This document shows, one piece after another, positions 1 to 8,813 of a DNA stretch of 64,000 nucleotides. The notes under the pieces were generated by a model that was given only the letters and a program-made list of their open reading frames with translations, was not told the DNA's origin and did no database searches. Within the stretch, counting starts at the first letter, position 1, and the number at the start of each line of letters is the position of its first letter. Position numbers and translations under genes: made by a program. The stretch covers positions 1,832,001 through 1,896,000 of the forward strand of contig NZ_CP058986.1 of the NCBI RefSeq assembly GCF_019278525.1, given 5' to 3'. Origin of the DNA: Polaribacter sp. HaHaR_3_91 (GTDB lineage: Bacteria; Bacteroidota; Bacteroidia; Flavobacteriales; Flavobacteriaceae).

Positions 1-18
1 ATATAGACGATATTTTAG

Positions 19-732
19 ATGAGTATAGAATTAAATAGAGTATTTATGAAAGAAGAATTAATAGAATCGGTTGATAAAGAAGAATTAAATCAATTGGCAC
101 AGCAACTTCGTTGTCCAAAGGGAGAAAAGGGTATTTTTATAGGTGAGTTATTAAGCGACACTAATAAAGGTATGGTTTTAGAAAGTGTGAAATTACTTGA
201 TGTACAAGATAAAGATAGGGTATTAGAATTGGGGCATGGAAATGCTTCTCATTTACCCGATGTACTAAAACAGGCTAGTGAATTGAAATATTTTGGAATG
301 GAGATATCTGAAATTATGCAACAACAAGCAGTAAAAATAAATGCAAAATACATTAAGAAAAGGGTTGCATTATTTTTATTATACAATGGACTAAACATTC
401 CATATGTTGTTAATTTTTTTCATAAAATTATTACTGTAAATACTATATATTTTTGGACAAATCCCATAGATTTTTTAACAGAAATACACAGAGTACTTAA
501 ATCTAATGGTGTTTTTGTAGTGTCTTTTGCCAATAGTAGTTTTATGAAACAACTTCCTTTTGTTGCTAATACAAACGTTTTTAGTCTTTATGATCATGAA
601 ACGTTTATAAACCTAATAGCTGAGACTGATTTTAAGTTAGTAAAGATTAAAAATAAAACAGAAACAGTAAAAAGTAAAACGGGAGAGTGGGTCAGTAGAG
701 AGTATTCTATTGCAGTATTACGAAAAAATTAA
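19..732 (+). CDS. class I SAM-dependent methyltransferase
   Basis: Predicted soluble SAM-dependent methyltransferase of 237 residues. A glycine-rich motif I (VLELGHGNASHL, about residues 68-79) starts the Rossmann-like fold. The later stretch ending VNTIYFWTNP and the segment HRVLKSNGVFVV match the post-motif strand and helix of the UbiE/MT11-like group. An in-frame stop lies just before the ATG, so the start cannot move upstream; an ATG nine codons in is an alternative. The substrate is unknown. The middle region reads NGLNIPYVVNFFHKI where relatives I remember read closer to DGxxIPYxDNFFDKI, so acidic positions have changed and the protein may have diverged. A long non-coding stretch follows. 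Confidence 0.75.
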   Translation: MSIELNRVFMKEELIESVDKEELNQLAQQLRCPKGEKGIFIGELLSDTNKGMVLESVKLLDVQDKDRVLELGHGNASHLPDVLKQASELKYFGMEISEIMQQQAVKINAKYIKKRVALFLLYNGLNIPYVVNFFHKIITVNTIYFWTNPIDFLTEIHRVLKSNGVFVVSFANSSFMKQLPFVANTNVFSLYDHETFINLIAETDFKLVKIKNKTETVKSKTGEWVSREYSIAVLRKN

Positions 733-1196
733 ATCTCTTTATTTTCAATCAAAAAATGTCTAAGAATCTTTATTTATACAAACAATAAAAATAACTAACA
801 GAACAGATCTGATTACAGCTTCATCCGTTAGGAATTAAAGCTTATTTTAATATGTTTTATAATCTTCTCCTTAAAGTTTTGTATTCAATGTGTTTATTAG
901 CACTACTGTTTTTCTCTTCCATATAAATTTCTTATTTATCAATAAAAGATGAAATATTTAAACTTCATATTTTCTCCATTCAAAGCTTACTATTTTATAT
1001 AACAGTAAGCTTTGAATAGAGATTATTTTTTATTTAGTTGGAACATATTTTTTTCATAAATCTATGTTTTTATATCTAAAAAAGAAGCGGTTTTATATCT
1101 TTTATTGACAATAATGTTTTAAATTTTATGATTATATATTTATAGTAAAATATTTAAGTTAATTACAATTTATAAAAAATTATTCACTTTTAATAA
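733..1196. other. non-coding gap upstream of the efflux operon
   Basis: This 464-base stretch is very AT-rich and holds no convincing reading frame on either strand. Its only clear structure is the 14 bp stem-loop at 978-1017. The right end leads into the operator and promoter of the TetR gene. Confidence 0.6.
978..1017. terminator. perfect 14 bp stem-loop, probable bidirectional terminator
   Basis: Arms ATTCAAAGCTTACT (978-991) and AGTAAGCTTTGAAT (1004-1017) are exact reverse complements around a 12-base loop, followed by T-rich sequence. It lies about 245 bases after the methyltransferase stop, unusually far for that gene's own terminator. Confidence 0.55.
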
Positions 1197-1216
1197 ATGA
1201 ATGAACATTTATTCAT
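1197..1216. promoter_or_regulatory. TetR-type operator palindrome
   Basis: ATGAATGAACATTTATTCAT is an imperfect palindrome with 8 of 10 positions matching in each half, directly abutting the -7 box of the TetR gene. TGAATGA/TCATTCA half-sites are common among TetR-family operators. The position in the core promoter suits autorepression of the efflux operon. The site would be coding if the longer GTG/ATG-extended frame starting at 1197 were used, which I think is wrong. Confidence 0.6.
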
Positions 1217-1223
1217 AACTTTG
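1216..1223 (+). promoter_or_regulatory. -7 box of the tetR-efflux promoter
   Basis: TAACTTTG matches the Bacteroidota -7 consensus TAnnTTTG exactly. Transcription would start near 1230, giving a leader of about 15 bases before the ATG at 1245. No clear -33 TTG is visible at the right spacing. Confidence 0.6.
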
Positions 1224-1244
1224 TATTGGAAAATAATTCTAAGT

Positions 1245-1829
1245 ATGGCGCGTAAAATTGATGAAGATAAAATAGCAAGAATTAAAGATGCGATTATGCA
1301 TACCATTGTAGAACATGGTATTGAAGCAACTACAATTGCTATGATTGCTAAAAAAGCAAACGTAAGTGGTGGGTATTTGTATAGAACTTATACGGGTAAA
1401 CAAGATTTAATAAATGAACTCTATCGTGATAAGGTAAACTCTTTATATAAAGAGCTAGAATATTTATTAACCATAAACACAGATACTATTAAACCACTTA
1501 TAGAAGAGTTTATTAGAAATAGAGTTACTTACTTTTTAGAAGAGCCAAATGCTTCAAAATTTTTTTATCAATTGTTACATAATGAAAACTTTTTTGCATC
1601 AGAAATCATTAAAGAAAAAAGTGCTGAGTTAATGAATAGCATCAAAATAATTGGAGTGAAATCTGGTGAGATTTCGAAAGAAACAACGGTGTATCAATTG
1701 CATTATCACATTTTGGTCTATGCCGTGGATTATATCAATTTTACAAGAAAAAATATTTTTGGAGAACAAGAAGTTACTATAGATGATGTAGATAAACTAA
1801 CTGATAATATTTTAAATATTTTAAAATAA
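1245..1829 (+). CDS. TetR/AcrR family transcriptional regulator
   Basis: One-component repressor of 194 residues. The N-terminal helix-turn-helix spans about residues 9-55 (TIAMIAKKANVSGGYLYRTY at its core, followed by GKQDLI). The rest is an all-helical ligand domain with no recognisable specificity. I place the start at 1245 (MARKIDEDK) rather than at the upstream in-frame ATG at 1197, because the promoter -7 box at 1216-1223 lies between them. It is the first gene of an efflux operon and ends immediately before the TolC gene, so it probably represses itself and the pump and is released by a pump substrate. The inducer is unknown. Confidence 0.88.
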   Translation: MARKIDEDKIARIKDAIMHTIVEHGIEATTIAMIAKKANVSGGYLYRTYTGKQDLINELYRDKVNSLYKELEYLLTINTDTIKPLIEEFIRNRVTYFLEEPNASKFFYQLLHNENFFASEIIKEKSAELMNSIKIIGVKSGEISKETTVYQLHYHILVYAVDYINFTRKNIFGEQEVTIDDVDKLTDNILNILK

Positions 1830-1856
1830 GTGAATATCAATTTAAAAAATAAATCA

Positions 1857-3212
1857 ATGAAATTGAATGGAATAGGAGTGTTTTTCTCTGTTGTATTAGG
1901 TTTTATAACAACATTTACAAACGCCCAAGATATTACCTTAAGGCAAGCGTATGACTTAATGTTGTCTAAAAACGGAGATGCAAAAGCCTCTAGCTTTGAA
2001 GTAAAAGCGATGGAAGAAGAGCATAAAGCTACAAAAGGATTGCGTTTACCAACGGTAGGTGTTTCTGGTACTTATATGCATTTAGATAAAGATATTTCGG
2101 CTGATTTAAATGAGCAAAGAAATATGGTAGGTGGCTTGTTAGGGATTACAGATCCTACAGCCGTTTTAGGGAGTTGGGATTTTACTCTGCAAGAAAAAAA
2201 TATGGGGTTTGCCACTGCAGATATATCGATGCCAATTTATGCAGGAGGAAAGATTAATGCCGCTAACAAAGCTTCAGAAATAAAATTAGCATTGTCAGAA
2301 ACCAAGCATAAAATTAAAGAAGATGCATTGACGATTCAGTTAATCAATTACTTTTTTAAGTTAAAATTAGCCGAAGAAGCAGTTCAGTTAAGACAAGAAG
2401 TATATGATGTTATTTTGTTACATAATAACCAAGCAACTAAGTTTTTCGAAAATGGTATTATTCCAGAAGTAGAAACTTTAAACGCTAAAGTAGCTTTGTC
2501 TAATGCAAATAGAGAGTTGTTAGGTGCTAAAAAAGATGTCGATTTGGCTACTACGGCTGTTCAGAACTTAATAGGAGTAAAATCCATTTCTGGTTTCAGT
2601 AGTGAATTTAAGGAACCCACCATTGTAAAACCTTTGCAAGATTTTACCAATGATATGTTGACTGACAATGAACAGTTAAAAATCATTGAAAAAAATCATG
2701 AGCTAGCAAAAGTAGGTGTACAAGTAGAAAAGAGTGATTATTTTCCGAAAGTAGGAGTTTCTGGAAAATATATCCTTTGGAAAGATAATTTACCATTGGT
2801 AGATACAAAATGGTTTGTTGGTGTTGGTGTAGAATGGGAATTGTTTAATGGTTTTCAAAGAGAACATAAAATAAAAGCATCAAAATATAAAATTTCTCAA
2901 GTAGAAGAAATTGATAGACAAGCTCGATTAAATTTAACGACGTATACAGAAAAACTGTACAATACCATGCAAAAAGAACTGGAGCAATACGAAAGTTTAC
3001 ATACAGATGAAGCATTGGCAAATAGACTAAAATTTATGAGAACACGTGCCTTTGAAGAAGGAACTGGAACTTCACTAGAAGTGATGGACGCAACTCTAAA
3101 GTTATCAGAAATTAAATTACATAAAATAAAAGCCTTATATGAGTACAATGTAGCTTACGGAGAGTTAATGGTACTTACAGGAAAAACAGCTTCTTTCTTA
3201 AATCAAAATTAA
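1857..3212 (+). CDS. TolC family outer membrane efflux protein
   Basis: Outer-membrane channel of a tripartite efflux or secretion pump, 451 residues from the ATG at 1857; an in-frame GTG at 1830 directly after the tetR stop is less likely. An N-terminal hydrophobic signal peptide ends near FTNAQD. The body has two internally repeated halves rich in helical heptads (ALSETKHKIKEDALTIQL, and AKVALSNANRELLGAKKDV), the OEP fold. The length is typical for the family. It precedes an HlyD adaptor and two ABC-2 permeases, so it should provide their exit duct across the outer membrane. Confidence 0.88.
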   Translation: MKLNGIGVFFSVVLGFITTFTNAQDITLRQAYDLMLSKNGDAKASSFEVKAMEEEHKATKGLRLPTVGVSGTYMHLDKDISADLNEQRNMVGGLLGITDPTAVLGSWDFTLQEKNMGFATADISMPIYAGGKINAANKASEIKLALSETKHKIKEDALTIQLINYFFKLKLAEEAVQLRQEVYDVILLHNNQATKFFENGIIPEVETLNAKVALSNANRELLGAKKDVDLATTAVQNLIGVKSISGFSSEFKEPTIVKPLQDFTNDMLTDNEQLKIIEKNHELAKVGVQVEKSDYFPKVGVSGKYILWKDNLPLVDTKWFVGVGVEWELFNGFQREHKIKASKYKISQVEEIDRQARLNLTTYTEKLYNTMQKELEQYESLHTDEALANRLKFMRTRAFEEGTGTSLEVMDATLKLSEIKLHKIKALYEYNVAYGELMVLTGKTASFLNQN

Positions 3213-3225
3213 TAATAAAATTAAA

Positions 3226-4218
3226 ATGAGAAATTCAAAATTTATAAAATCATTAATAGGTGTTGTAATTATTTCAATTATAGTTCTTACAGGTGTGTGG
3301 TTTTTAACGAAACCTAAATCGGTTGTTTTACAAGGTAGAATTGAAGCAAAAGAAATTTATTTGTCTTCTAAAATACCTACACGTATCAATTCTTTTGAAG
3401 TGAAAGAAGGAGCAAGTGTAAAAAAAGGACAATTGATAGCAACGCTTTTAAGTCCAGAAATTATGGCAAAAGAGCAACAAGCGTTAGCTTTAAGAGATGC
3501 TGCAAATGCTCAAAAGAATAAAGCACAAAATGGAGCAAGGTCAGAAGAAATTAGAGCAGCAAAAAGTGTCTATGAAAAAGCAACAGCAGCAGCCAATGTA
3601 ATGAATAAGACATACACTCGTATGGCAAACTTATTTAAGGATGGCGTAATTTCTGAACAAAAAAGAGATGAAATATTTGCAAAAAAAGAAGTTGCGTTAA
3701 AAGACCAAGAAGCAGCGTTAAGCATGTATCAAATGGCAAAAAAAGGTGCTAGAAATGAAGATATAGATGCTGCAACAGCAATGGTAAAACAGGCAGATGG
3801 CGCTTTAATTGAGTTAGAAGGTTATAAAAACGAGCGTAATATTATTGCACCTATAGATGCAGAAGTTCTTGATTTTTTACCAGAAGAAGGAGAATTAATA
3901 GGAGCAGGTTACCCAGTTGTTCATTTGGTTGATTTAACAAATAGTTACGCTATCTTAAATATCAAAGAAACGAGTCTTTTCAATTTTAAAAAAGAAAGTG
4001 TTTTTGAAGCAACGATTCCTGCTTTAAACAATAAAAAAGTACAATTTAAAATTTATTATGTTGCTGCTTTAGGAGATTATGCTACTTGGAGTGCAACAAA
4101 AGCTACTGGAGATTTTGATATTAGAACTTTTGAAATTAAGGCGATGCCTGTTGAAAAAGAAGTAGAGTTAAGACCTGGAATGAGTATTTTAATTGATTAT
4201 TCTCAATTTAATGAGTAA
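3226..4218 (+). CDS. HlyD/EmrA-type periplasmic adaptor protein
   Basis: Membrane-fusion protein of 330 residues bridging the inner-membrane permeases and the TolC channel. One transmembrane segment lies near residues 11-29. The first half of a biotinyl-lipoyl domain (GASVKKGQLIATLLSPE) follows, then a long alanine-rich helical hairpin (about 80-200) with two GARxEDI-like repeats, then the second lipoyl half (IIAPIDAEVLDFLPEEGELI) and beta-barrel sequence. It starts 13 bases after the TolC stop and overlaps the next gene by 8 bases, so it is translationally linked. The layout resembles YbhG/YhiI-type adaptors that serve ABC-2 exporters. Confidence 0.87.
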   Translation: MRNSKFIKSLIGVVIISIIVLTGVWFLTKPKSVVLQGRIEAKEIYLSSKIPTRINSFEVKEGASVKKGQLIATLLSPEIMAKEQQALALRDAANAQKNKAQNGARSEEIRAAKSVYEKATAAANVMNKTYTRMANLFKDGVISEQKRDEIFAKKEVALKDQEAALSMYQMAKKGARNEDIDAATAMVKQADGALIELEGYKNERNIIAPIDAEVLDFLPEEGELIGAGYPVVHLVDLTNSYAILNIKETSLFNFKKESVFEATIPALNNKKVQFKIYYVAALGDYATWSATKATGDFDIRTFEIKAMPVEKEVELRPGMSILIDYSQFNE

Positions 4219-5389
4219 AATGAAACCCTCTTTACGGATTGCAAAAAGAGAGATCGCACTGTTATTTAACAGTAAGTCGACTTTTGTTCTTGCAGTAATA
4301 TTGCCTTTTGTGTCCATTTTGTTTTTCAATACGCTTTTAAGTGAAGGTGTTGCTAGAGATTTACCTGTTGCTGTGGTAGATTTAGATCATACCGCAACCT
4401 CAAGAAATGTTATTGCTCAGTTAGATGCTGCGCCGGATATTAAAATTGGTTTTTTTCCTATAAATCAGCAAAAAGGAGAAGAGTTAATTAGCTTGGGAAA
4501 AGCGTATGGTGTCGTTACAATTCCTCAAAACTTTGAAGCAGATTTAAAAAGAGGAAAACAAGTAAACATCATCAACCAGTACAATAGTAATTTTTTATTG
4601 GCTGGTGGATTAGAATATAAAGCATTTCGGAAAGTTATTGGCACAATTTCGGCTGGTGTAAACATAGAAAAGCAACGTAAAAAAGGAGTGTCAAAGCAAC
4701 AAGCATTGGTGAATTATCAACCTATAAAAGCAAATAATCATATATTGTCTAATCCGTATACAAATTACTCCTATTACTTAAACACCGGGTTTTTAACGAT
4801 GTTTTTTCAATTATTTGTCATGCTAACCACTATTTATTGTTTTGGGGCAGATCTAAAGTATAGCAAAGGAAATAAGTTATTGAGCATTACAAACGGAAGC
4901 TTATCTGCTATTATTTTAGGAAAAGTTTTACCTTATACAATTTGGTTTTTATTTGTAGGTATTGTTACATTATTAAGTATGTACGTATGGCAAGATTTTC
5001 CTTTTTTTGGAAGTAAAACAACCGTTTTAACAGGTTTACTTTTATTGATTTTAGCAAATCAGTCATTTGCATTATTCTTTATTGCTATTAGTGGTAGTTT
5101 TAGAGAAGCCTTAACAATTGGATCTGGTTTTGGAGCTGTAAGTCTTTCTTTTTCAGGAATTACATTTCCAATTTTTGGAATGCCAGAAATATTGCAATGG
5201 CTGAGTCAGGTTTTTCCGTTTACCCATTTCTTTGAATTATTACTAGATCAATCGCAACGAGGGTTTCCTGCATTTTACTCTTTAAAGGCAATCATTATTT
5301 TAGTTGTTCTGTGTATTGTGCCAATTTCAATAAGTTGGTTTAAGTTAAAAAGATTGTTTTTAAAAGGGAAGTTTAATCACAGTATTTAA
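4211..5389 (+). CDS. ABC-2 type permease (YhgE/YbhS-like), first of two
   Basis: Inner-membrane permease of the ABC-2 superfamily, about 393 residues. One transmembrane segment near the N-terminus (STFVLAVILPFVSILFFNTL) is followed by a large external domain containing VVDLDHTATSRNVIAQLDAA and then about five closely spaced C-terminal membrane segments. I chose the ATG at 4211, which overlaps the adaptor stop in ATGAGTAA; an ATG at 4193 and one at 4220 are alternatives. The next gene is a homologous permease one base after this stop. No ATP-binding subunit is encoded in the operon. Confidence 0.82.
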   Translation: MSKMKPSLRIAKREIALLFNSKSTFVLAVILPFVSILFFNTLLSEGVARDLPVAVVDLDHTATSRNVIAQLDAAPDIKIGFFPINQQKGEELISLGKAYGVVTIPQNFEADLKRGKQVNIINQYNSNFLLAGGLEYKAFRKVIGTISAGVNIEKQRKKGVSKQQALVNYQPIKANNHILSNPYTNYSYYLNTGFLTMFFQLFVMLTTIYCFGADLKYSKGNKLLSITNGSLSAIILGKVLPYTIWFLFVGIVTLLSMYVWQDFPFFGSKTTVLTGLLLLILANQSFALFFIAISGSFREALTIGSGFGAVSLSFSGITFPIFGMPEILQWLSQVFPFTHFFELLLDQSQRGFPAFYSLKAIIILVVLCIVPISISWFKLKRLFLKGKFNHSI

Positions 5390-5390
5390 A

Positions 5391-6614
5391 ATGAAGAATT
5401 TATATAAATTATTTTACAAAGGCATCATTTCATTTAAGAATACATTCCGTACCGAATGGAATTCAATTAAATCGGATAAAGCGGTGGCAAGTACTTTTTT
5501 ATCTGTAACCCTTATTATTTTGGTGGTGTATACTTATATATATTCAAATCAAATAATTAAAGAAGTTCCGGTTGCAATTGTAAATCAAGATGGTACCAGA
5601 ATGAGTAGAGATTATATTGCTATGTTAGCGGCTACAGAAGGTACAAAAACAATAACATCATTTGCCGATTTAGAAGAAGCTAAAGTAGCTTACTATTTTA
5701 GAGAAGTGCAAGGAATTGTTATAATTCCAAAGAATTTTGAAAAGAATATTAGAAGTGGCAGACAAACAACCATTACTACTTTTTCTGATGCTGCTAATAT
5801 GTTATTTTACAAACGTGTTTTAGGAGATGTTACTGCGGTTAACGGATATTTTAGTGCAGGAATTGCAGTAAAAAAAGAAATGGCAAAAGGAGTTTCTTTT
5901 GATGAAGCTCAGAAAAATTATACGCCAATAAAAGCAATATCCACCAGTTTGTTTAACACAAATTCTGGATATGCAACTTATTTAATTCCGATGTTAACTG
6001 CTTTAATTATTCAATTAGTTTTATTGATGGGAATTGGTCTTTTAAGTGGATCTCGACGAGAATCTAAATCTACACATAAAGAATTTCCAAGGATACTACA
6101 TAAAGGAGGCGTGCTATCTGTTTTATTAGCCAAAGCGTGTTTATATACTTTAATTTATATCGTTATTATTCCTATTCAAGTTGGCGTTGTGTACACGTTG
6201 TTTGGAATTCCGGTGCGTTCTTCATTATTATCAATTTACGTATTTATAATTCCCTATATATTTTCTGTGGTGTTTCTAGGAATATCCATCAGTTCCTTTT
6301 TTAAAAGAAGGGAAGATTCTATTGTATTTTTAGTATTGCTTTCTATTCCGTCATTAATGTTAAGCGGGTTGTCTTTTCCTGTTGAAGGTTTTTCTAAGTT
6401 TTATAAATTTATTTCAGACATCATTCCATCAACACCAGGTATGAATGGCTTTGTTAAATTAACACAAATGGAAGCTTCATTTTTAGATGTAATAAAAGAA
6501 TGGAATCACTTATGGTTGTTAACGGTAATTTATTTTGTCATTGCTGCCATCTCTTTAAAATTAAGAGCAAAAAAGGAAGTAATGTTAAAAAAAGGATTAG
6601 AGGTAAATAGTTAA
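5391..6614 (+). CDS. ABC-2 type permease, second of two
   Basis: Inner-membrane permease of 407 residues and paralogue of the gene before it, with the same plan: one N-terminal membrane segment (TFLSVTLIILVVYTYIYS), an external domain (VPVAIVNQDGTRMSRDYIA) and five or so C-terminal membrane segments, including LSIPSLMLSGLSFPVEGF. The pair probably forms a heterodimer. It ends the TetR-TolC-HlyD operon; no nucleotide-binding domain gene follows within the next 260 bases, and the next genes are unrelated. How the pump is energised cannot be read from this window. Confidence 0.82.
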   Translation: MKNLYKLFYKGIISFKNTFRTEWNSIKSDKAVASTFLSVTLIILVVYTYIYSNQIIKEVPVAIVNQDGTRMSRDYIAMLAATEGTKTITSFADLEEAKVAYYFREVQGIVIIPKNFEKNIRSGRQTTITTFSDAANMLFYKRVLGDVTAVNGYFSAGIAVKKEMAKGVSFDEAQKNYTPIKAISTSLFNTNSGYATYLIPMLTALIIQLVLLMGIGLLSGSRRESKSTHKEFPRILHKGGVLSVLLAKACLYTLIYIVIIPIQVGVVYTLFGIPVRSSLLSIYVFIIPYIFSVVFLGISISSFFKRREDSIVFLVLLSIPSLMLSGLSFPVEGFSKFYKFISDIIPSTPGMNGFVKLTQMEASFLDVIKEWNHLWLLTVIYFVIAAISLKLRAKKEVMLKKGLEVNS

Positions 6615-6723
6615 TTATATAGATTATAAGAGTCGAAAACTATTTTAGTAATCGAATTAGTTCTCAACTGCGATCTAACTGACAAAAATAAATTAAGTAG
6701 CTACTATAAAACAAGAAGTTAAG

Positions 6724-6750
6724 GTAAATAAAAAGCAGGTTTTTATTTAC
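6724..6750. terminator. stem-loop after the efflux operon
   Basis: GTAAATAAAAA and TTTTTATTTAC form a perfect 11 bp stem around GCAGG, 110 bases past the permease stop. The right arm holds the T-run. It is weak in G+C, so it may terminate only partially. Confidence 0.4.
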
Positions 6751-6881
6751 TGATATATAAAAGTGATTATAAAATCTATACATCGCTTTTTTTTGATTTG
6801 AAGACCTTGAAATTACTAAGCTTTTCATAATCTTTCTCAAATTTCTATTATCTTCGTTTTTCTAAAAAAAAGAGACAGAAA

Positions 6882-7805
6882 ATGAGTAGAAATATAAAGG
6901 ACTATATAGTTATTGGTTTAAAAGGAATGGGAATGGGTGCAGCAGATGTAGTGCCTGGAGTTTCTGGTGGTACAATTGCCTTTATTTCTGGTATTTATGA
7001 AGAATTATTAGGATCTATTAGCAATGTAAATCTAGACTTATTTAAGACATTAAAAAAAGACGGATTAAAAGCAGCTTGGACACAATTAAACGGTAATTTT
7101 TTAGCTTCATTATTTATAGGGATTTTTATAAGTATAATTTCATTAGCAAAAGTCATTAAATATTTATTAGAAAATGAGCCTATTTTATTATGGTCGTTCT
7201 TTTTTGGTTTGGTATTGGCTAGTATAATTTACATTGCTAAGCAAATTACAAAATGGAATGTTATTTCTGTAATAGTCTTGGTTTTAGGAGCCTTTTTAGC
7301 GTATTATATTACGACTCTAAATCCTTTAGTTTCAGAAAATTCTTCTCCGTTATTTATATTCCTTGCAGGAGCAATTGCTATTTGTGCAATGATTTTACCT
7401 GGAATTTCAGGTTCTTTTATTTTAGTGTTATTAGGTGCATATAAACCTGTTTTAGATGCTTTAAATAATAGAGATTTTAAAACTATTTTAGTTTTTATGG
7501 CTGGTGCAATTATTGGTCTATTAACATTTTCTAGAGTTTTAAAATGGTTGTTTAAACATTATAAAAACATAACGTTAGCTGCTTTAACAGGTTTTATAAT
7601 TGGATCTTTAAATAAAATTTGGCCTTGGAAACAAACCTTAACATGGCGTACAAATTCTCATGGAGTAGAAGTTCCATTTAATCAACAAAGTGTAAGTCCT
7701 TTTTCTTTTAATGGAGATGCAGAGTTAACCATGGCAATTGTATTGGCAGTTGTTGGTTTTGTAATTATTCTAGGAATGGAAAAATTAGCTGTAGCGAAAA
7801 AATAA
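6882..7805 (+). CDS. DUF368 (PopT-like) polyprenyl-phosphate transporter, first copy
   Basis: Polytopic inner-membrane protein of 307 residues in the DUF368 family, whose characterised members recycle undecaprenyl phosphate across the membrane. Two inverted family signatures are visible: ADVVPGVSGGTIAFISG near residues 20-37 and MILPGISGSFILVLLGAY near 170-190. About eight hydrophobic segments follow this two-repeat plan. A second DUF368 gene starts at the next base after the stop, so the two are co-translated. Transport of C55-phosphate is an inference from the family. Confidence 0.85.
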   Translation: MSRNIKDYIVIGLKGMGMGAADVVPGVSGGTIAFISGIYEELLGSISNVNLDLFKTLKKDGLKAAWTQLNGNFLASLFIGIFISIISLAKVIKYLLENEPILLWSFFFGLVLASIIYIAKQITKWNVISVIVLVLGAFLAYYITTLNPLVSENSSPLFIFLAGAIAICAMILPGISGSFILVLLGAYKPVLDALNNRDFKTILVFMAGAIIGLLTFSRVLKWLFKHYKNITLAALTGFIIGSLNKIWPWKQTLTWRTNSHGVEVPFNQQSVSPFSFNGDAELTMAIVLAVVGFVIILGMEKLAVAKK

Positions 7806-8813
7806 ATGTTAGTAGAAAGAACTTTTTTACAGAAATTAATCCTTTTTTTTAAAGGGTTGGCAATGGGGGCTGCAAATAAGGTTCCTGGTGTTTCTGGCGG
7901 AACAGTTTCTTTCGTTTTTGGCTTTTATGAAGAATTAATTTACTCATTTAGAAAGGTAAACTTAAAAGCATTTAGGTTGCTTCTAAATGGTCGATTTAAA
8001 AGTTTTTATAGCTACATTAATGGCTCTTTTCTGCTTTTAGTTATGGGCGGAAGTGTCTTTAGTTATTTTAGTATTTCTTTAATACTAGATTATTTTTTAG
8101 ACAACTTTGAGTTGTATGTTTGGAGTTGGTTTTTTGGAATGATTATAGGATCTATCTATTATATTGGAAAAGATTTTGGAGAGTGGAATTTTAAAAACAT
8201 ACTATCTTTAGTTATTGGAGCGTCTATAGGAATTGGAATTAGTTTTTTAACGCCAGCAACAGAAAACGACAATCTTTGGTTTGTTTTTGTATGCGGAATT
8301 ATTGGTGTTTCTGGGATGACGCTTCCAGGACTTTCTGGGTCTTTTATCTTAATTCTTTTAGGGAATTATGTGTTACTATTGGTAGATTCTGTAAATGTAT
8401 TATTCAATGTTATTACAAGTCTTTTATCGGGAGATTTTAAAGTTTTATCCGATCCTGTAAAAGTACGTTATTTAAAAATAATTAGTGTTTTTACGGTAGG
8501 TTCTGCTTTTGGTTTGGTTTCTATTAGTCATGTTTTAGGCTATGTTTTAAAACGGTGGAATCAAATTGTAAATGCAGTTATTATAGGTTTTATTACGGGA
8601 TCATTAGGGATTGTTTGGCCTTGGAAAAAGGCTGTGTATTTACAAGAAGAAGGAAGTTTTTTAATAGATAAAAAAGGAAATAAAATCGTGGAAAATTATG
8701 AACGATTTGTTCCTGATTTTTCAAATTTAGAAACCTGGACAGCTGTGTTTTATATTGTGTTAGGTATTTTGTTAATTTTAGGAATAGATTTTTATGGGAG
8801 AAAGAAAAAATAA
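7806..8813 (+). CDS. DUF368 (PopT-like) polyprenyl-phosphate transporter, second copy
   Basis: Tandem paralogue of the gene before it, 335 residues, starting with no intergenic base. It carries the same paired signatures, ANKVPGVSGGTVSFVFG (about residues 21-37) and MTLPGLSGSFILILLGNY (about 167-185), and ends with a hydrophobic helix and a basic tail (GRKKK). The two copies are clearly diverged, for example ADVV against ANKV before PGVSGG, so they may differ in substrate or work as a heterodimer. Its last 20 bases overlap aroE. Confidence 0.85.
   Translation: MLVERTFLQKLILFFKGLAMGAANKVPGVSGGTVSFVFGFYEELIYSFRKVNLKAFRLLLNGRFKSFYSYINGSFLLLVMGGSVFSYFSISLILDYFLDNFELYVWSWFFGMIIGSIYYIGKDFGEWNFKNILSLVIGASIGIGISFLTPATENDNLWFVFVCGIIGVSGMTLPGLSGSFILILLGNYVLLLVDSVNVLFNVITSLLSGDFKVLSDPVKVRYLKIISVFTVGSAFGLVSISHVLGYVLKRWNQIVNAVIIGFITGSLGIVWPWKKAVYLQEEGSFLIDKKGNKIVENYERFVPDFSNLETWTAVFYIVLGILLILGIDFYGRKKK

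Noticed and set aside
1197..1244. N-terminal extension of the TetR regulator
   Set aside because: The operator palindrome and the -7 box occupy this stretch, and the extension is unlike TetR N-termini.
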